64,000 nt of DNA from Rathayibacter oskolensis (GCF_900177245.1 NZ_FXBM01000001.1:1178001-1242000); one strand, 5' to 3'; positions 8,552 to 18,719 are shown, counted from the stretch's first letter. Made by a program: numbers and translations. Notes: generated by a model from the letters alone, not told the origin.

Positions 8552-8926
8552 CTACTTGAAGAACGGGATGCTGAGCGGGTACGTGTAGTACTCGCCCGCG
8601 CTCGCCCGCACCGCGGCGATGATCCCGAAGATGATGACGAGGATCGGCACGACGAAGAAGACGATGATGCCGACGAACACGAACGTCAGGATCGTCCCCG
8701 CGACGTAGGCGATCAGCGTCGTCAGGTGGAAGTTCAGAGCCGACTTCGCGTGCGCCTCGAGGAACGGGCCGCGGCCCTTGAAGACGAGGTACACGATCAG
8801 CGACGGCAGGAAGCTGAAGAAGATGCCGAGCACGTGCGTGACGATCGCCCACGTCTTCTCGTCGGCCGGGTTCAGCGGCGGGGCGGCGGTTCCGTAGGCG
8901 GGGGGCGGGGGAGGGGTGGCCGACAT
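8552..8926 (-). CDS. DUF4870 domain-containing membrane protein
   Basis: A 124-residue protein with a short Pro-rich cytoplasmic N-terminus (MSATPPPPPAYG) and three predicted hydrophobic segments, matching the DUF4870 (Tic20-like) pattern: DEKTWAIVTHVLGIFFSFLPSL, then HLTTLIAYVAGTILTFVFVG and IIVFFVVPILVIIFGIIAAVRA, with the conserved KSALNFHLT between them. The family has no firmly assigned role. I chose ATG 8926..8924 because the family's N-terminus starts there and a GGAG site precedes it; longer in-frame starts read into the hrcA control region. It is transcribed divergently from hrcA and converges on hemW. Confidence 0.85.
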   Translation of the reverse strand: MSATPPPPPAYGTAAPPLNPADEKTWAIVTHVLGIFFSFLPSLIVYLVFKGRGPFLEAHAKSALNFHLTTLIAYVAGTILTFVFVGIIVFFVVPILVIIFGIIAAVRASAGEYYTYPLSIPFFK

Positions 8927-9087
8927 GATGGTCTCCGTTCCGGATGTCAGCGCCCCGGGCGACCCCCGTGCGCTCGGCGTCCATCGTGGCACGCGGCTCG
9001 GCCCGGCGGGAGAGTTCCTCGCCTGCGTCCGCATCGGAGCACCACGCCGATCCGTGCGCAACCCCGTCCGCCTCCCTCCGTCGCGGT

Positions 9088-9119
9088 TATGATTGGCACT
9101 CAATGTTGCGGAGTGCCAG
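9088..9119 (+). promoter_or_regulatory. CIRCE operator with -10 box, hrcA promoter
   Basis: TTGGCACTC-N9-GAGTGCCAG at 9093-9119 is a near-perfect CIRCE element, the operator of the heat-inducible repressor HrcA. A TATGAT -10 box (9088-9093) overlaps its left edge, so a bound repressor would cover the transcription start. It lies 68 bases before the hrcA ATG, implying autoregulation of hrcA and co-control of dnaJ. Confidence 0.9.
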
Positions 9120-9186
9120 GCTCCGCCCGGCGCGCGAGCGCCGTCGGTCGTGCCGCAGGCACACGGATCCGCGGGAGGTCGATCGC

Positions 9187-10209
9187 ATGGTGACGGAGCG
9201 CGGTCTGCAGGTCCTGCGCGTGATCGTGCAGGACTACGTGGCTCACCGGGAGCCGGTGGGCTCGAAGTCGATCGTCGAGCGTCACGCGTTCGGGGTGTCG
9301 GCGGCGACCATCCGCAACGAGATGGCGCAGCTCGAGGAGGAGGAGCTGATCGCGGCCCCGCACACCTCCTCCGGTCGCGTCCCCACCGACAAGGGCTACC
9401 GCCTCTTCGTCGACCAGCTCACCGACCTGCGCCCGCTGACCGCCGCGCAGCGGCAGGCCATCGAGACGTTCCTCGGCCAGAGTCCCGACCTCGACGAGGT
9501 CCTCGTGAAGACGGTGCGGCTGCTCTCGCAGCTCACCAACAGCGTCGCCCTCGTGCAGTACCCCTCGTTCGGTGCCGCGCGCATCCGCCACGTCGAGCTC
9601 GTCGCACTGGCCCCGCGCCGCCTGCTCTCGGTGCTGATCACCGACACCGGTCGCGTCGATCAGCGCGTGCTCGAGACCCCGTCCGACGTCGACGACGAGC
9701 TCCTCGGCGAGATCCGGGCCAAGCTCAACACCGCGGTGCTCGGCCTGGGCCTGCAGGCGGCGGCCGAGACGCTGCAGGGCGCGGGGGAGCAGTTCGCTCC
9801 GGAGCGGCGCGAGACCCTCGCACCGATCGTCCAGACGCTGCTCGAGCAGGTCGGCGCGAACCGGCAGGACCGCCTCGTGATGGCGGGCGCCGCGAACCTG
9901 GTGCGCACCGAGGAGGACTTCTCGGGCAGCATCTACCCCGTTCTCGAGGCGATCGAGGAGCAGGTCGAGCTTCTGCGACTGTTCGCCGAGATGTCCCCGG
10001 ATCCGCGCGGCATCTCCGTCCGCATCGGTCGCGAGAACGCACCCTTCGGCCTGCAGGAGACCTCCGTCCTCACCAGCGGCTACAACACAGCGGGCGGCCA
10101 GGTGTCGCGCCTGGGGGTGCTCGGGCCGATCAGGATGGACTACTCCGGCAACATCGCGGCGGTCCGCGCCGTCGCCCGCTACCTCTCCCGCCTCCTCGGC
10201 GAGGAATAG
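9187..10209 (+). CDS. hrcA: Heat-inducible transcriptional repressor HrcA
   Basis: HrcA binds CIRCE operators and represses class I heat-shock genes; GroEL supports its activity in other bacteria. The 340-residue protein has the N-terminal winged helix (ERGLQVLRVIVQDYVAHREPVGSKS, then SAATIRNEMAQLEEEELI and SSGRVPTDKGYRLFVD), the central GAF-like region, and the C-terminal IRIGRENAPFGLQETSVLTSGY and GPIRMDY motifs. ATG 9187 is chosen because GGGAGG lies ten bases upstream and because the in-frame extension would read across the CIRCE element. A consensus CIRCE lies 68 bases upstream, and dnaJ follows 84 bases downstream. Confidence 0.96.
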   Translation: MVTERGLQVLRVIVQDYVAHREPVGSKSIVERHAFGVSAATIRNEMAQLEEEELIAAPHTSSGRVPTDKGYRLFVDQLTDLRPLTAAQRQAIETFLGQSPDLDEVLVKTVRLLSQLTNSVALVQYPSFGAARIRHVELVALAPRRLLSVLITDTGRVDQRVLETPSDVDDELLGEIRAKLNTAVLGLGLQAAAETLQGAGEQFAPERRETLAPIVQTLLEQVGANRQDRLVMAGAANLVRTEEDFSGSIYPVLEAIEEQVELLRLFAEMSPDPRGISVRIGRENAPFGLQETSVLTSGYNTAGGQVSRLGVLGPIRMDYSGNIAAVRAVARYLSRLLGEE

Positions 10210-10293
10210 GCCCCACCTCCGCCGGTCGCTCCGGCTCCCGCCCGGTCCGTCGCGTCCGGTGCACCGACCCACGAACGAAGGACGAAGCCCCCT

Positions 10294-11403
10294 GTGGCCG
10301 ATCACTACGAAGTGCTGGGCGTCGATCGAGACGCCTCCGCCGACGAGATCAAGAAGGCGTACCGCCGACTCGCGCGCGAGCTGCACCCCGACGTCAACCC
10401 GAGCGCCGACGCCTCGGAGCGGTTCAAGCTCGTCACCCACGCCTACGACGTCCTGAGCGACGCGCAGCAGCGCCAGCAGTACGACCGCGGCCCGCAGGAG
10501 GGCTTCCCCGGAGGAGCCCAGGGCTTCGGCGGGTTCGGCGACATCTTCGAGACGTTCTTCGGCCAGGGCGGTCAGGGCTCGTCGCGGGGTCCGCGGTCGC
10601 GCCGCGAGCGCGGACAGGACGCGCTGCTGCGCGTCGAGGTCTCGCTCGACGAGGTCATCTTCGGCACCCACCGCGACCTCGAGGTCGACACGGCCGTGCT
10701 CTGCGAGACCTGCCAGGGCTCGTGCTGCCAGCCGGGCACCTCGCCTGTCACCTGCGACATCTGCCACGGCTCGGGTCAGATCCAGCGCACGGTCCGCTCG
10801 CTGCTCGGCAACGTGATGACCGCGAGCCCCTGCGGCACCTGCCGCGGCTACGGCACCGTCATCGCCACCCCGTGCTCCACCTGCCAGGGCCAGGGCCGCG
10901 TCCGCGCGCGCCGGACGATCCCGGTCGACGTCCCCGCGGGCGTCGACACCGGGCTCCGCCTGCAGATGCCCGGCAGCGGCGAGGTGGGCCCCGCGGGCGG
11001 CCCGAACGGCGACCTCTACCTCGAGATCAAGGTCAAGCACCACGACGTCTTCAGCCGCAACGGCGACGACCTGCTCTGCACCCTCGAGGTGCAGATGACG
11101 GATGCGATCCTCGGCTCGACCGCGACGCTCGCCGCTCTCGACGGAGACATCGAGATCGAGGTCAAGCCGGGCACGCAGAGCACCGAGATCGTGACGATCA
11201 AGGGCCGCGGAGTCACGCGCCTGCGCGGGAACGGCCGCGGCGACCTCCGCATCGGCATCCAGGTCGTCACTCCGACCAAGCTCGGGCACCGCGAGCGCGA
11301 GCTCGTGCAGGAGTTCGCGAAGCACTACAAGCCGCAGAAGCCGGCGCTCACCCACTTCCAGCAGGGGCTGTTCTCGAAGCTCCGCGACCGCTTCCTCGGC
11401 TGA
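10294..11403 (+). CDS. dnaJ: Molecular chaperone DnaJ
   Basis: Hsp40 co-chaperone that delivers substrates to DnaK and stimulates its ATPase. Residues 1-70 are a J domain with His31-Pro-Asp33. A Gly/Phe-rich linker (GFPGGAQGFGGFGDIFETFFGQGG) follows, then a zinc-binding region with four Cys motifs starting at Cys137, Cys154, Cys180 and Cys194, and two beta-barrel substrate domains. The first zinc motif reads CETCQGSC, so its last Gly is replaced by Cys; the other three are canonical. A GTG start at 10294 gives the standard MADHYEVLGV. The 369-residue length and position behind hrcA match the actinobacterial DnaJ2 type, which is under HrcA rather than HspR control. Confidence 0.95.
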   Translation: MADHYEVLGVDRDASADEIKKAYRRLARELHPDVNPSADASERFKLVTHAYDVLSDAQQRQQYDRGPQEGFPGGAQGFGGFGDIFETFFGQGGQGSSRGPRSRRERGQDALLRVEVSLDEVIFGTHRDLEVDTAVLCETCQGSCCQPGTSPVTCDICHGSGQIQRTVRSLLGNVMTASPCGTCRGYGTVIATPCSTCQGQGRVRARRTIPVDVPAGVDTGLRLQMPGSGEVGPAGGPNGDLYLEIKVKHHDVFSRNGDDLLCTLEVQMTDAILGSTATLAALDGDIEIEVKPGTQSTEIVTIKGRGVTRLRGNGRGDLRIGIQVVTPTKLGHRERELVQEFAKHYKPQKPALTHFQQGLFSKLRDRFLG

Positions 11404-11416
11404 GCGCGGGCTCTCG

Positions 11417-12151
11417 ATGGCGCACCACTACATCGACGAGTCGCTCGACTCCGGCGACTTCGTCGCGGGCGGCCGGCTCGCGCTCACCGGGGCTGAGGCG
11501 CGCCACGCCGCCACCGTGAGCCGGATCCGCGCGGGCGAGACGGTGCGGGTGGGCGACGGTCGGGGCCGCGTCGCGACGGCGGTCGTCGAGAGCTCGGAGG
11601 CGTCGCGGGTCGTGCTGCTCGTCTCGTCGGTCGAGGAGGTGGCCGCCGCCTCGCCGCGGCTCGTCCTCGTGCAGGCCCTCGCGAAGGGCGACCGCGACGA
11701 GCTCGCGATCCAGGCCGCCACCGAGCTCGGCGTCGACGAGGTCGTGCCGTGGCAGTCGGCCCGCTCGGTCTCCCGCTGGTCGGGCGGCAAGGAGGAGAAG
11801 GGCCGCGAGCGCTGGCGCAGCATCGTCCGCGAGGCGAGCAAGCAGTCGCTGCGCGCCCGCGTGCCGGAGGTGTCTCCGCTGGCCGCCCTGCGCGCTCTCG
11901 TCGAGCGCGCCTCCGCCGACCGGGTGCTCGTGCTCGAGCCGGGAGCCGCGGCGCGCCTCAGCGCCGTCGTGCCCGACGAGCGCGACATCGTCCTCGTCGT
12001 CGGTCCGGAGGGCGGCATCGCCCCCGAGGAGCTTCGCGGGCTCGTGGAGGCGGGGGCCGAGGCGGTCTCGCTCGGCGAGTCCGTCCTGCGCACCTCGACG
12101 GCGGGACCGGCGGCGATCGCCGTGCTCTCGGCCCGCCTGGGGCGCTGGTGA
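11417..12151 (+). CDS. rsmE: 16S rRNA (uracil(1498)-N(3))-methyltransferase
   Basis: RsmE methylates N3 of U1498 in 16S rRNA using SAM. The 244-residue protein has an N-terminal PUA-like domain (ALTGAEARHAATVSRIRAGETVRVGDGRGR) and a SPOUT methyltransferase domain with the trefoil-knot motifs: ALAKGDRDELAIQAATELGVDEVVPW, VLVVGPEGGIAPEE (about residues 193-206) and LGESVLRTSTAGPAAI. These are the SAM-binding and dimer signatures of the family. It lies 13 bases after dnaJ, as in many actinobacteria, and is followed by the HIT gene. ATG 11417 is the only sensible start. Confidence 0.95.
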   Translation: MAHHYIDESLDSGDFVAGGRLALTGAEARHAATVSRIRAGETVRVGDGRGRVATAVVESSEASRVVLLVSSVEEVAAASPRLVLVQALAKGDRDELAIQAATELGVDEVVPWQSARSVSRWSGGKEEKGRERWRSIVREASKQSLRARVPEVSPLAALRALVERASADRVLVLEPGAAARLSAVVPDERDIVLVVGPEGGIAPEELRGLVEAGAEAVSLGESVLRTSTAGPAAIAVLSARLGRW

Positions 12152-12221
12152 GCGTCGTCCCCGCGAGCGCCCTCGGCGAACGGCGCGCCCGAGTGCCGGT
12201 GCCCGCCTTTACGATGGTCGC

Positions 12222-12558
12222 ATGAGCGAACCCACCGTCTTCACCCGCATCGTCCAGGGCGAGATCCCTGCCGACGTGGTGTTCGAGAACGAACGGGTCC
12301 TCGCCATCACCGACATCGCGCCGAAGGCGCCGGTCCACCTGCTGGTCTTCCCCAAGACCCAGGAGTACGCGACCGTCGCCGCCCTCGCCGCTGCCGACCC
12401 CGCCCTCCTCGCCGAGATCGTGCAGGTCGCGCAGACCCTGGCCGACGCCCACTCGGGCGGCCAGTTCCGCCTGGTCTTCAACTCGGGCGAAGAGGCCGGC
12501 CAGACCGTGTTCCACGTCCACGCCCACGTCCTGGGCGGACACCTGACGGAAGGCTCCC

Positions 12559-12572
<14 letters not shown>
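12222..12572 (+). CDS. HIT domain protein (histidine triad nucleotide-binding)
   Basis: A 116-residue Hint/HIT branch hydrolase, expected to act on nucleoside phosphoramidates or similar AMP conjugates. It begins with the family pattern TVFTRIVQGEIPADVVFENERVLAITDI and carries the histidine triad FHVHAHVLGG near residues 95-104, with the catalytic middle His. A TACGAT box ends six bases before the ATG, suggesting a leaderless mRNA. The 3' end overlaps the TTG start of phoH by 14 bases. Confidence 0.92.
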
Positions 12573-13770
<1,198 letters not shown>

Positions 13771-13807
13771 CCGCCGCCCCCTCCCCACCGAAGGAACACA
13801 GCCACCC

Positions 13808-14269
13808 GTGAGCATCGAGATCAACAACGAGTCGAGCGTCCCCGTCGACGAGGCGGCGCTTCTGCGCCTCGCCGGTTACGCGCTCGACTCGCTCCACGTG
13901 CATCCGGATGCGGAGCTCGCGATCGTGCTCGTCGACGAGGGCGCGATGGAGCAGCTGCACGTGCAGTGGATGGACGAGCCGGGCCCCACCGATGTGCTGA
14001 GCTTCCCGATGGACGAGCTGCGCCCCGGCACCGAGGACGAGCAGACCCCCGCGGGCCTGCTCGGCGACATCGTGCTGTGCCCCCAGGTCGCGCAGACCCA
14101 GGCCGAGGCGGCGGGTCACTCGGTGCTCGACGAGCTCCAGCTGCTCACGGCCCACGGACTCCTGCACCTCCTCGGCTTCGATCACGCCGAGCCCGACGAG
14201 GAGCGCGAGATGTTCGGCATCCAGCGCGACATCCTCGTCGGCTTCCACATCAGCGAACGACGGCGCTAG
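13808..14269 (+). CDS. ybeY: rRNA maturation RNase YbeY
   Basis: YbeY is a metal-dependent endoribonuclease acting in 16S rRNA 3'-end maturation and ribosome quality control. The 153-residue protein has the zinc site [11 protein letters not shown] (His116, His120, His126) and the upstream conserved [13 protein letters not shown] and [12 protein letters not shown] segments. GTG at 13808 follows a GAAGGA site by about 14 bases and gives the family-typical N-terminus. It sits between phoH and the CBS/CorC protein, and era follows, which is the standard actinobacterial order. Confidence 0.95.
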   Translation: MSIEINNESSVPVDEAALLRLAGYALDSLHVHPDAELAIVLVDEGAMEQLHVQWMDEPGPTDVLSFPMDELRPGTEDEQTPAGLLGDIVLCPQVAQTQAEAAGHSVLDELQLLTAHGLLHLLGFDHAEPDEEREMFGIQRDILVGFHISERRR

Positions 14270-14278
14270 GGCCCGCGC

Positions 14279-15940
14279 GTGCTGACCGTCCAGCTGCTCA
14301 TCGCCGCGCTCGCCCTCGTCGCCGTCGGCGGGTGGCTCGCCGCGACCGATGCCGCTCTCGGCGTGCTCTCGCGCAGCGATCTGCTCGACATGGCGAACCA
14401 CTCCAGGAGCGCCAACGCACTCCGGGCGATCGCGGGCGACCTGAGCGCGCACGTGAACGTCGTGAACTTCTCCCGGATCGCCGCCGAGACGACCGCGGCG
14501 GTCTTCGTGACGGCCGTCCTCGTGGTCGTCGTCGACCAGCTCTGGCTGGCCCTCCTGCTGGCGATCCTCATCATGGCCGCCGTCTCGTTCGTGCTGGTGG
14601 GCTCGAGCCCGCGCAGCGTGGGTCGGGCCCACGCGCGCGCCGTCCTCGGCACCAGCGCCTCGGCCGTCCACGTCCTGCGCGTCGCACTCGGTCCGGTCGC
14701 GCACGGCCTGGTCGCCCTCGGCAACCGGGTGACCCCCGGTACCGGGCGGTCGGCGGGGTTCTCGTCCGAGGAGCAGCTGCTCAGCATGGTCGACGAGGCG
14801 ACCGAGCAGGACGTCCTCGAGCAGGACGACCGCGAGCTCATCCACTCGATCTTCGAGTTCAACGACACACTCGTCCGCGAGGTGATGGTGCCCCGCACCG
14901 ACATGGTCACCATCGAGTCCACCGCCTCGGTCGGCGCGGGGATGGGTCTGCTGCTGAGCCGCGGGATCTCGCGCCTCCCGGTCATCGGCGACGGCGCGGA
15001 CGACGTCGTGGGCGTCCTCTACCTGCGCGACGTGGCCCGGCACACCTACGAGCGCCCCGACGACGCCGATGCCGTCGCCGAGCTCGCCCGCCCCGCGCTC
15101 TTCGTCCCGGAGTCGAAGAAGGCCGATGAGCTCCTGCGCCAGATGCAGCTCGAGTCGAACCACCTCGCCATGGTGGTCGACGAGTACGGGGGCATCGCCG
15201 GGCTCGTCACCCTCGAGGATCTGATCGAGGAGCTCGTCGGCGACATCTCGGACGAGTACGACCGCGACGTCGACCTCTTCGAGGAGACGGCGCCCGGCGT
15301 CTACCGCGTGTCGGCCCGACTGCCCGTCGGCGAGCTCGGCGAGTTGTTCGAGCTCGACCTCGAGGACGACGACGTCGACTCCGTCGGAGGCCTGCTGACG
15401 AAGGCCTACGGCCGCCTCCCCGAGCGCGGAGCGACGGCGCGCATCGACGGCGTGATCCTCGAGGCCGAGCAGGCGGACCCGCGGCGAGGCACCATCTCGA
15501 CGGTGATCGTCCGGCGCGACCCCGACTACGACCCGACGCGGGAGCCGACCACCGGACCGATCGTCGTCATCGACGAGAGCGGCGAACCGCAGGACGACGA
15601 GGGCCCGAGGCTCGGCTCCGCGGAGCCGACCGGGGATGTCGAGGCCGGCTCCGGACCGAGCGGCGCGACCACCTCGGAGAAGCCGCGCGGCAAGAAGGCC
15701 GGTGGGAGGTCGTCGACGTCACCGGCGAGCGACACATCGCCGACCGACGGGGCCGCGGGCAAGAAGACGGCCGTCGCGAAGGCGGACGCCGCGAAGACCG
15801 GAGCCGCGAAGACCGGACCGACGAAGACCTCCAGCACCAAGAACTCCGGCACGAAGACCTCCACGACGAAGACCTCCACGACGAAGACCTCCACGACGAA
15901 GTCGAAGACCACGAAGCCACAGGACGAGGACGCACGATGA
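14279..15940 (+). CDS. CNNM/CorC-type hemolysin family protein with Lys/Thr-rich tail
   Basis: A membrane protein with an N-terminal DUF21/CNNM transmembrane domain (hydrophobic segments near residues 1-20 and 75-105), paired CBS domains starting at VREVMVPRTDMVTIE (about residues 200-320), and a C-terminal CorC_HlyC domain (about 340-425, GVYRVSARLPVGELGELF). Relatives are linked to magnesium or cobalt efflux, but the role is not proven for actinobacterial members. Beyond residue 425 is a low-complexity tail of over 100 residues, ending in repeated TKTST units encoded by exact 15-bp tandem repeats (15851-15895). GTG 14279 lies nine bases after ybeY, and the stop overlaps era (ATGA). Confidence 0.9.
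   Translation: MLTVQLLIAALALVAVGGWLAATDAALGVLSRSDLLDMANHSRSANALRAIAGDLSAHVNVVNFSRIAAETTAAVFVTAVLVVVVDQLWLALLLAILIMAAVSFVLVGSSPRSVGRAHARAVLGTSASAVHVLRVALGPVAHGLVALGNRVTPGTGRSAGFSSEEQLLSMVDEATEQDVLEQDDRELIHSIFEFNDTLVREVMVPRTDMVTIESTASVGAGMGLLLSRGISRLPVIGDGADDVVGVLYLRDVARHTYERPDDADAVAELARPALFVPESKKADELLRQMQLESNHLAMVVDEYGGIAGLVTLEDLIEELVGDISDEYDRDVDLFEETAPGVYRVSARLPVGELGELFELDLEDDDVDSVGGLLTKAYGRLPERGATARIDGVILEAEQADPRRGTISTVIVRRDPDYDPTREPTTGPIVVIDESGEPQDDEGPRLGSAEPTGDVEAGSGPSGATTSEKPRGKKAGGRSSTSPASDTSPTDGAAGKKTAVAKADAAKTGAAKTGPTKTSSTKNSGTKTSTTKTSTTKTSTTKSKTTKPQDEDAR
15851..15895 (+). repeat. 15-bp tandem repeat within a coding sequence
   Basis: Three exact consecutive copies of ACGAAGACCTCCACG, plus a partial fourth copy, encode TKTST repeats in the C-terminal tail of the CBS/CorC protein. 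Because the unit is a multiple of three, copy-number changes would alter tail length without shifting frame. Confidence 0.85.
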
Positions 15941-16848
15941 CCGACACCAGCAGCACCCCGACGCCCTACCGGGCGGGATTCGTGTCGTTCGTCGGCCGCC
16001 CCAACGTCGGCAAGTCGACCCTGACGAACGCTCTCGTCGGCGAGAAGATCGCGATCACGAGCTCCAAGCCCCAGACGACGCGGCGCGCGATCCGCGGAGT
16101 GGTGCACCGCGAGGACGGGCAGCTGATCGTGGTGGACACCCCCGGGATCCACCGTCCGCGCACCCTGCTGGGAGAGCGCCTCAACTCCCTCGTCACCTCG
16201 ACCCTCGGCGATGTCGACGTCATCGGGATGCTCTTCCCCGCCGATGAGCCCATCGGCCCCGGCGACCGGTTCATCAACGAGCAGCTCGAGTCGTTCCCCC
16301 GCGCGCGCAAGGTCGCGATCGTCTCGAAGGTCGACCTCTCCTCGAAGAAGTCCGTCGCGAAGCAGCTGCTCGCCGTGTCGGAGCTGCGGGAGTGGGACAC
16401 GATCGTCCCCATCTCGGCCGTCACGTCCGAGCAGCTCGAAGTGCTCGCCTCCGAGCTGCTGGCGCTGATGCCGGTCTCGCCCGCCCTCTACCCTGAGGAG
16501 GCCGTCACCGATGAGGACCTCTTCTCGCGCATCGCCGAGTTCATCCGCGAGGCCGCGCTCGAGGGCGTCTCGGACGAGCTCCCGCACTCCCTCGCCGTCA
16601 CCCTCGACGACATGGTCGAGCGCGAGGACGGGTCGCTGATCGACATCTACGCCAACGTCTTCGTCGAGCGCGACAGCCAGAAGGGCATCATCATCGGCAA
16701 GGGCGGCCAGCGGCTGCGCGAGGTCGGCGCCGTGTCGCGCGAGCAGATCGAGCGCCTCCTCGGCCGCCAGGTGTTCCTCTCGATCCGCGTCAAGGTGGCC
16801 AAGGAGTGGCAGCGCGACCCGAAGATGCTCGGCCGCCTCGGGTTCTGA
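15937..16848 (+). CDS. era: GTPase Era
   Basis: Era is an essential GTPase that binds the 3' end of 16S rRNA during 30S assembly. The 303-residue protein carries G1 GRPNVGKS (residues 20-27), the switch region SSKPQTTRRAIRG, G3 DTPGI, a G4 that reads SKVD in place of the usual NKxD, and a C-terminal KH domain with GIIIGKGGQRLREVG (about 248-262). The SKVD form is common in actinobacterial Era proteins as far as I recall. The ATG overlaps the stop of the upstream CBS gene, so translation is coupled. It ends the phoH-ybeY-CorC-era cluster. Confidence 0.95.
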   Translation: MTDTSSTPTPYRAGFVSFVGRPNVGKSTLTNALVGEKIAITSSKPQTTRRAIRGVVHREDGQLIVVDTPGIHRPRTLLGERLNSLVTSTLGDVDVIGMLFPADEPIGPGDRFINEQLESFPRARKVAIVSKVDLSSKKSVAKQLLAVSELREWDTIVPISAVTSEQLEVLASELLALMPVSPALYPEEAVTDEDLFSRIAEFIREAALEGVSDELPHSLAVTLDDMVEREDGSLIDIYANVFVERDSQKGIIIGKGGQRLREVGAVSREQIERLLGRQVFLSIRVKVAKEWQRDPKMLGRLGF

Positions 16849-16946
16849 TCACGGGCTCCCGGGCCCGCCGCCGTACCCGGGCAGGGTGAGGGCGATCACT
16901 CCGGAGGACGACGACAGCGGGCGGCGGGGCCTCTAGCGTGGGAGGC

Positions 16947-18719
16947 ATGCGTGCGCTCCTGGATCGACCGGCGACCCTCCCGGTCGCGGGAGCGGCCCTC
17001 GCGGTCGGGTACCTGGCCGGCGGCGGCGCCGGGCTGCTGCCGACGGAGGCGCTCCCCGCAGGGCTGCTGCTCGGACTCGCCCTCGCTGTCGCCGGCTTCC
17101 TCCCCGCTGTCGCTCCGTCGCTGGTCGCCCTCGCGGTGATCACCGGCGGCGGACTCACGATCGTCGGGGTGCCCGTCGACGGCGTCGTCGTCGGCATGGT
17201 CGTCCTCTGGTCGACCGCGCGGCGACTCGGCCCGTGGACGCGCTCGCTGGCACTCGCCGCCGCTCTCCTCCTCTCCGCTGTCGGCGGCCTCGTCGTCGCG
17301 TCGCAGCTCTCGGGCGCGCTCGACCCGAGCGCGGCGTCGGGCCAGGTGGAGCTGCTGGTGCGAGCCCTCGCCGCTCTGCTCGTCGCCTCGGTCCTCGGCG
17401 GGCTGCTCGTGCTCGCCTGGGTCCTGGGGATCCGCTCACCCGTCGGGCCGGACGACCCGATCGACGCGCTCCTCGTCCGGGTCGCCGGGCCGCAGGACCC
17501 GTTCGCCGTCGGTGCCGCCGGCGGCCAGGCGGTCCTCCTCCTCGCGATCGCCTGCGTGCCGCTGAGCGTCGTCGACGGCTCCCTGCAGGTCTTCGTCGCG
17601 GGCGTGCTCTCCGTGGCCCTCGTGCTCCACCGCCGAGCGCCAGCCGTGGCACTCGGCGTCGCCTGGATCGGCGCGATCCTGCAGATGGCGCTGGTCCTCC
17701 CGCCGGGGTTCGCCGACCTCGCGATCTTCGTGGTGCTCTTCGGCACCGGGGCTGCGGAGTCGCGGCGCGTCAGGACCGCCGGCGCGGTCTCGGCGGTCGT
17801 CGGCTCCGTCGTGGCGGTCGCCTACCTCGTGCTGGCCTTCGACCTGGTCGCGAACACGACCGACGTCGTCCTCACCGTCACGGCGACGTTCAGCGGGCTG
17901 CTCGCGACGCTCGGCCTGTCCTGGACGGTCGGCCTCCTGTCGCGGTCCGTCCGCCGTGCGCGCGAGGGGCAGAGCCTCCGCGCCGAGGCCGAGCGCGAGC
18001 GGGCTCGCGCACAGCGGGAGCTCGACGCGGTCGGGGAGCGCAACCGGATCGCGCGCGACATGCACGACGTGGTCGCCCACTCCCTGGCGGTCGTCATCGC
18101 CCAGGCCGACGGCGCCCGCTACCTCGGGGCGTCCAGCCCGGAGCAGACGGATGCGGCGCTGCTCACGATCTCGAGCGTCGCGCGAGACGCTCTCGGCGAC
18201 GTCCGCGTCCTGCTCGCGCAGCTGCGGCACAGCCAGAGCGACGGACCGCAGCCCGCCGCCCACGACCTGCCGGCGCTGCTCGACAGCGTGTCCGGAGCGG
18301 GCGCGCAGGTGCACGCCGAGCTCGACGTCGATCTCGACTCGGTCCCTCGCGCCACCGGCATCGCCCTCTACCGCATCGCGCAGGAGGCGACGACGAACGC
18401 GCTCCGGCACGGTCGGCCTGGAGCACCGCTCGACGTCGCGCTCCGGCGCGACGCCGGCGAGATCGTGCTGACCGTCAGGAACGCCCGGTGCGGGGACGTC
18501 GGCGCGGACGCCGAGCCGGGGGAGGGGCACGGACTGGTCGGCATGCACGAGCGGGCGGCTCTCGTCGGCGGTGTCCTCCTCGCGGGCCCCGACGGCGAGG
18601 ACTTCGTCGTCGACGCGCGCCTTCCGGCCGGCGCCACGTCGCCGGTCCCGATCATCGGCCCGGCACCGTCGTCGCCGGCCCCCGCACTGCCCGTCGCCTC
18701 TGGAGGCCGCCCCGCATGA
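16947..18719 (+). CDS. Sensor histidine kinase (HisKA_3/DesK-type)
   Basis: A membrane sensor kinase of about 590 residues. The N-terminal half is strongly hydrophobic, with roughly eight or more predicted membrane segments and no large extracellular domain, so the signal is probably sensed within or near the membrane. The DHp motif ERNRIARDMHDVVAHSL contains the phosphoacceptor His373, and the ATPase part shows ALYRIAQEATTNALRHG (N box) and GHGLVGMHERAALVGG (G box). ATG 16947 is preferred because a TAGCGT box ends seven bases upstream; a GTG at 16938 would add three residues. The stop overlaps the ATG of the response regulator, so the two form a cognate pair. No target can be deduced. Confidence 0.92.
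   Translation: MRALLDRPATLPVAGAALAVGYLAGGGAGLLPTEALPAGLLLGLALAVAGFLPAVAPSLVALAVITGGGLTIVGVPVDGVVVGMVVLWSTARRLGPWTRSLALAAALLLSAVGGLVVASQLSGALDPSAASGQVELLVRALAALLVASVLGGLLVLAWVLGIRSPVGPDDPIDALLVRVAGPQDPFAVGAAGGQAVLLLAIACVPLSVVDGSLQVFVAGVLSVALVLHRRAPAVALGVAWIGAILQMALVLPPGFADLAIFVVLFGTGAAESRRVRTAGAVSAVVGSVVAVAYLVLAFDLVANTTDVVLTVTATFSGLLATLGLSWTVGLLSRSVRRAREGQSLRAEAERERARAQRELDAVGERNRIARDMHDVVAHSLAVVIAQADGARYLGASSPEQTDAALLTISSVARDALGDVRVLLAQLRHSQSDGPQPAAHDLPALLDSVSGAGAQVHAELDVDLDSVPRATGIALYRIAQEATTNALRHGRPGAPLDVALRRDAGEIVLTVRNARCGDVGADAEPGEGHGLVGMHERAALVGGVLLAGPDGEDFVVDARLPAGATSPVPIIGPAPSSPAPALPVASGGRPA

Noticed and set aside
9100-11355. 751-codon leftward open frame opposite hrcA and dnaJ
   Set aside because: A long antisense shadow of two well-supported genes, typical of high-GC DNA.
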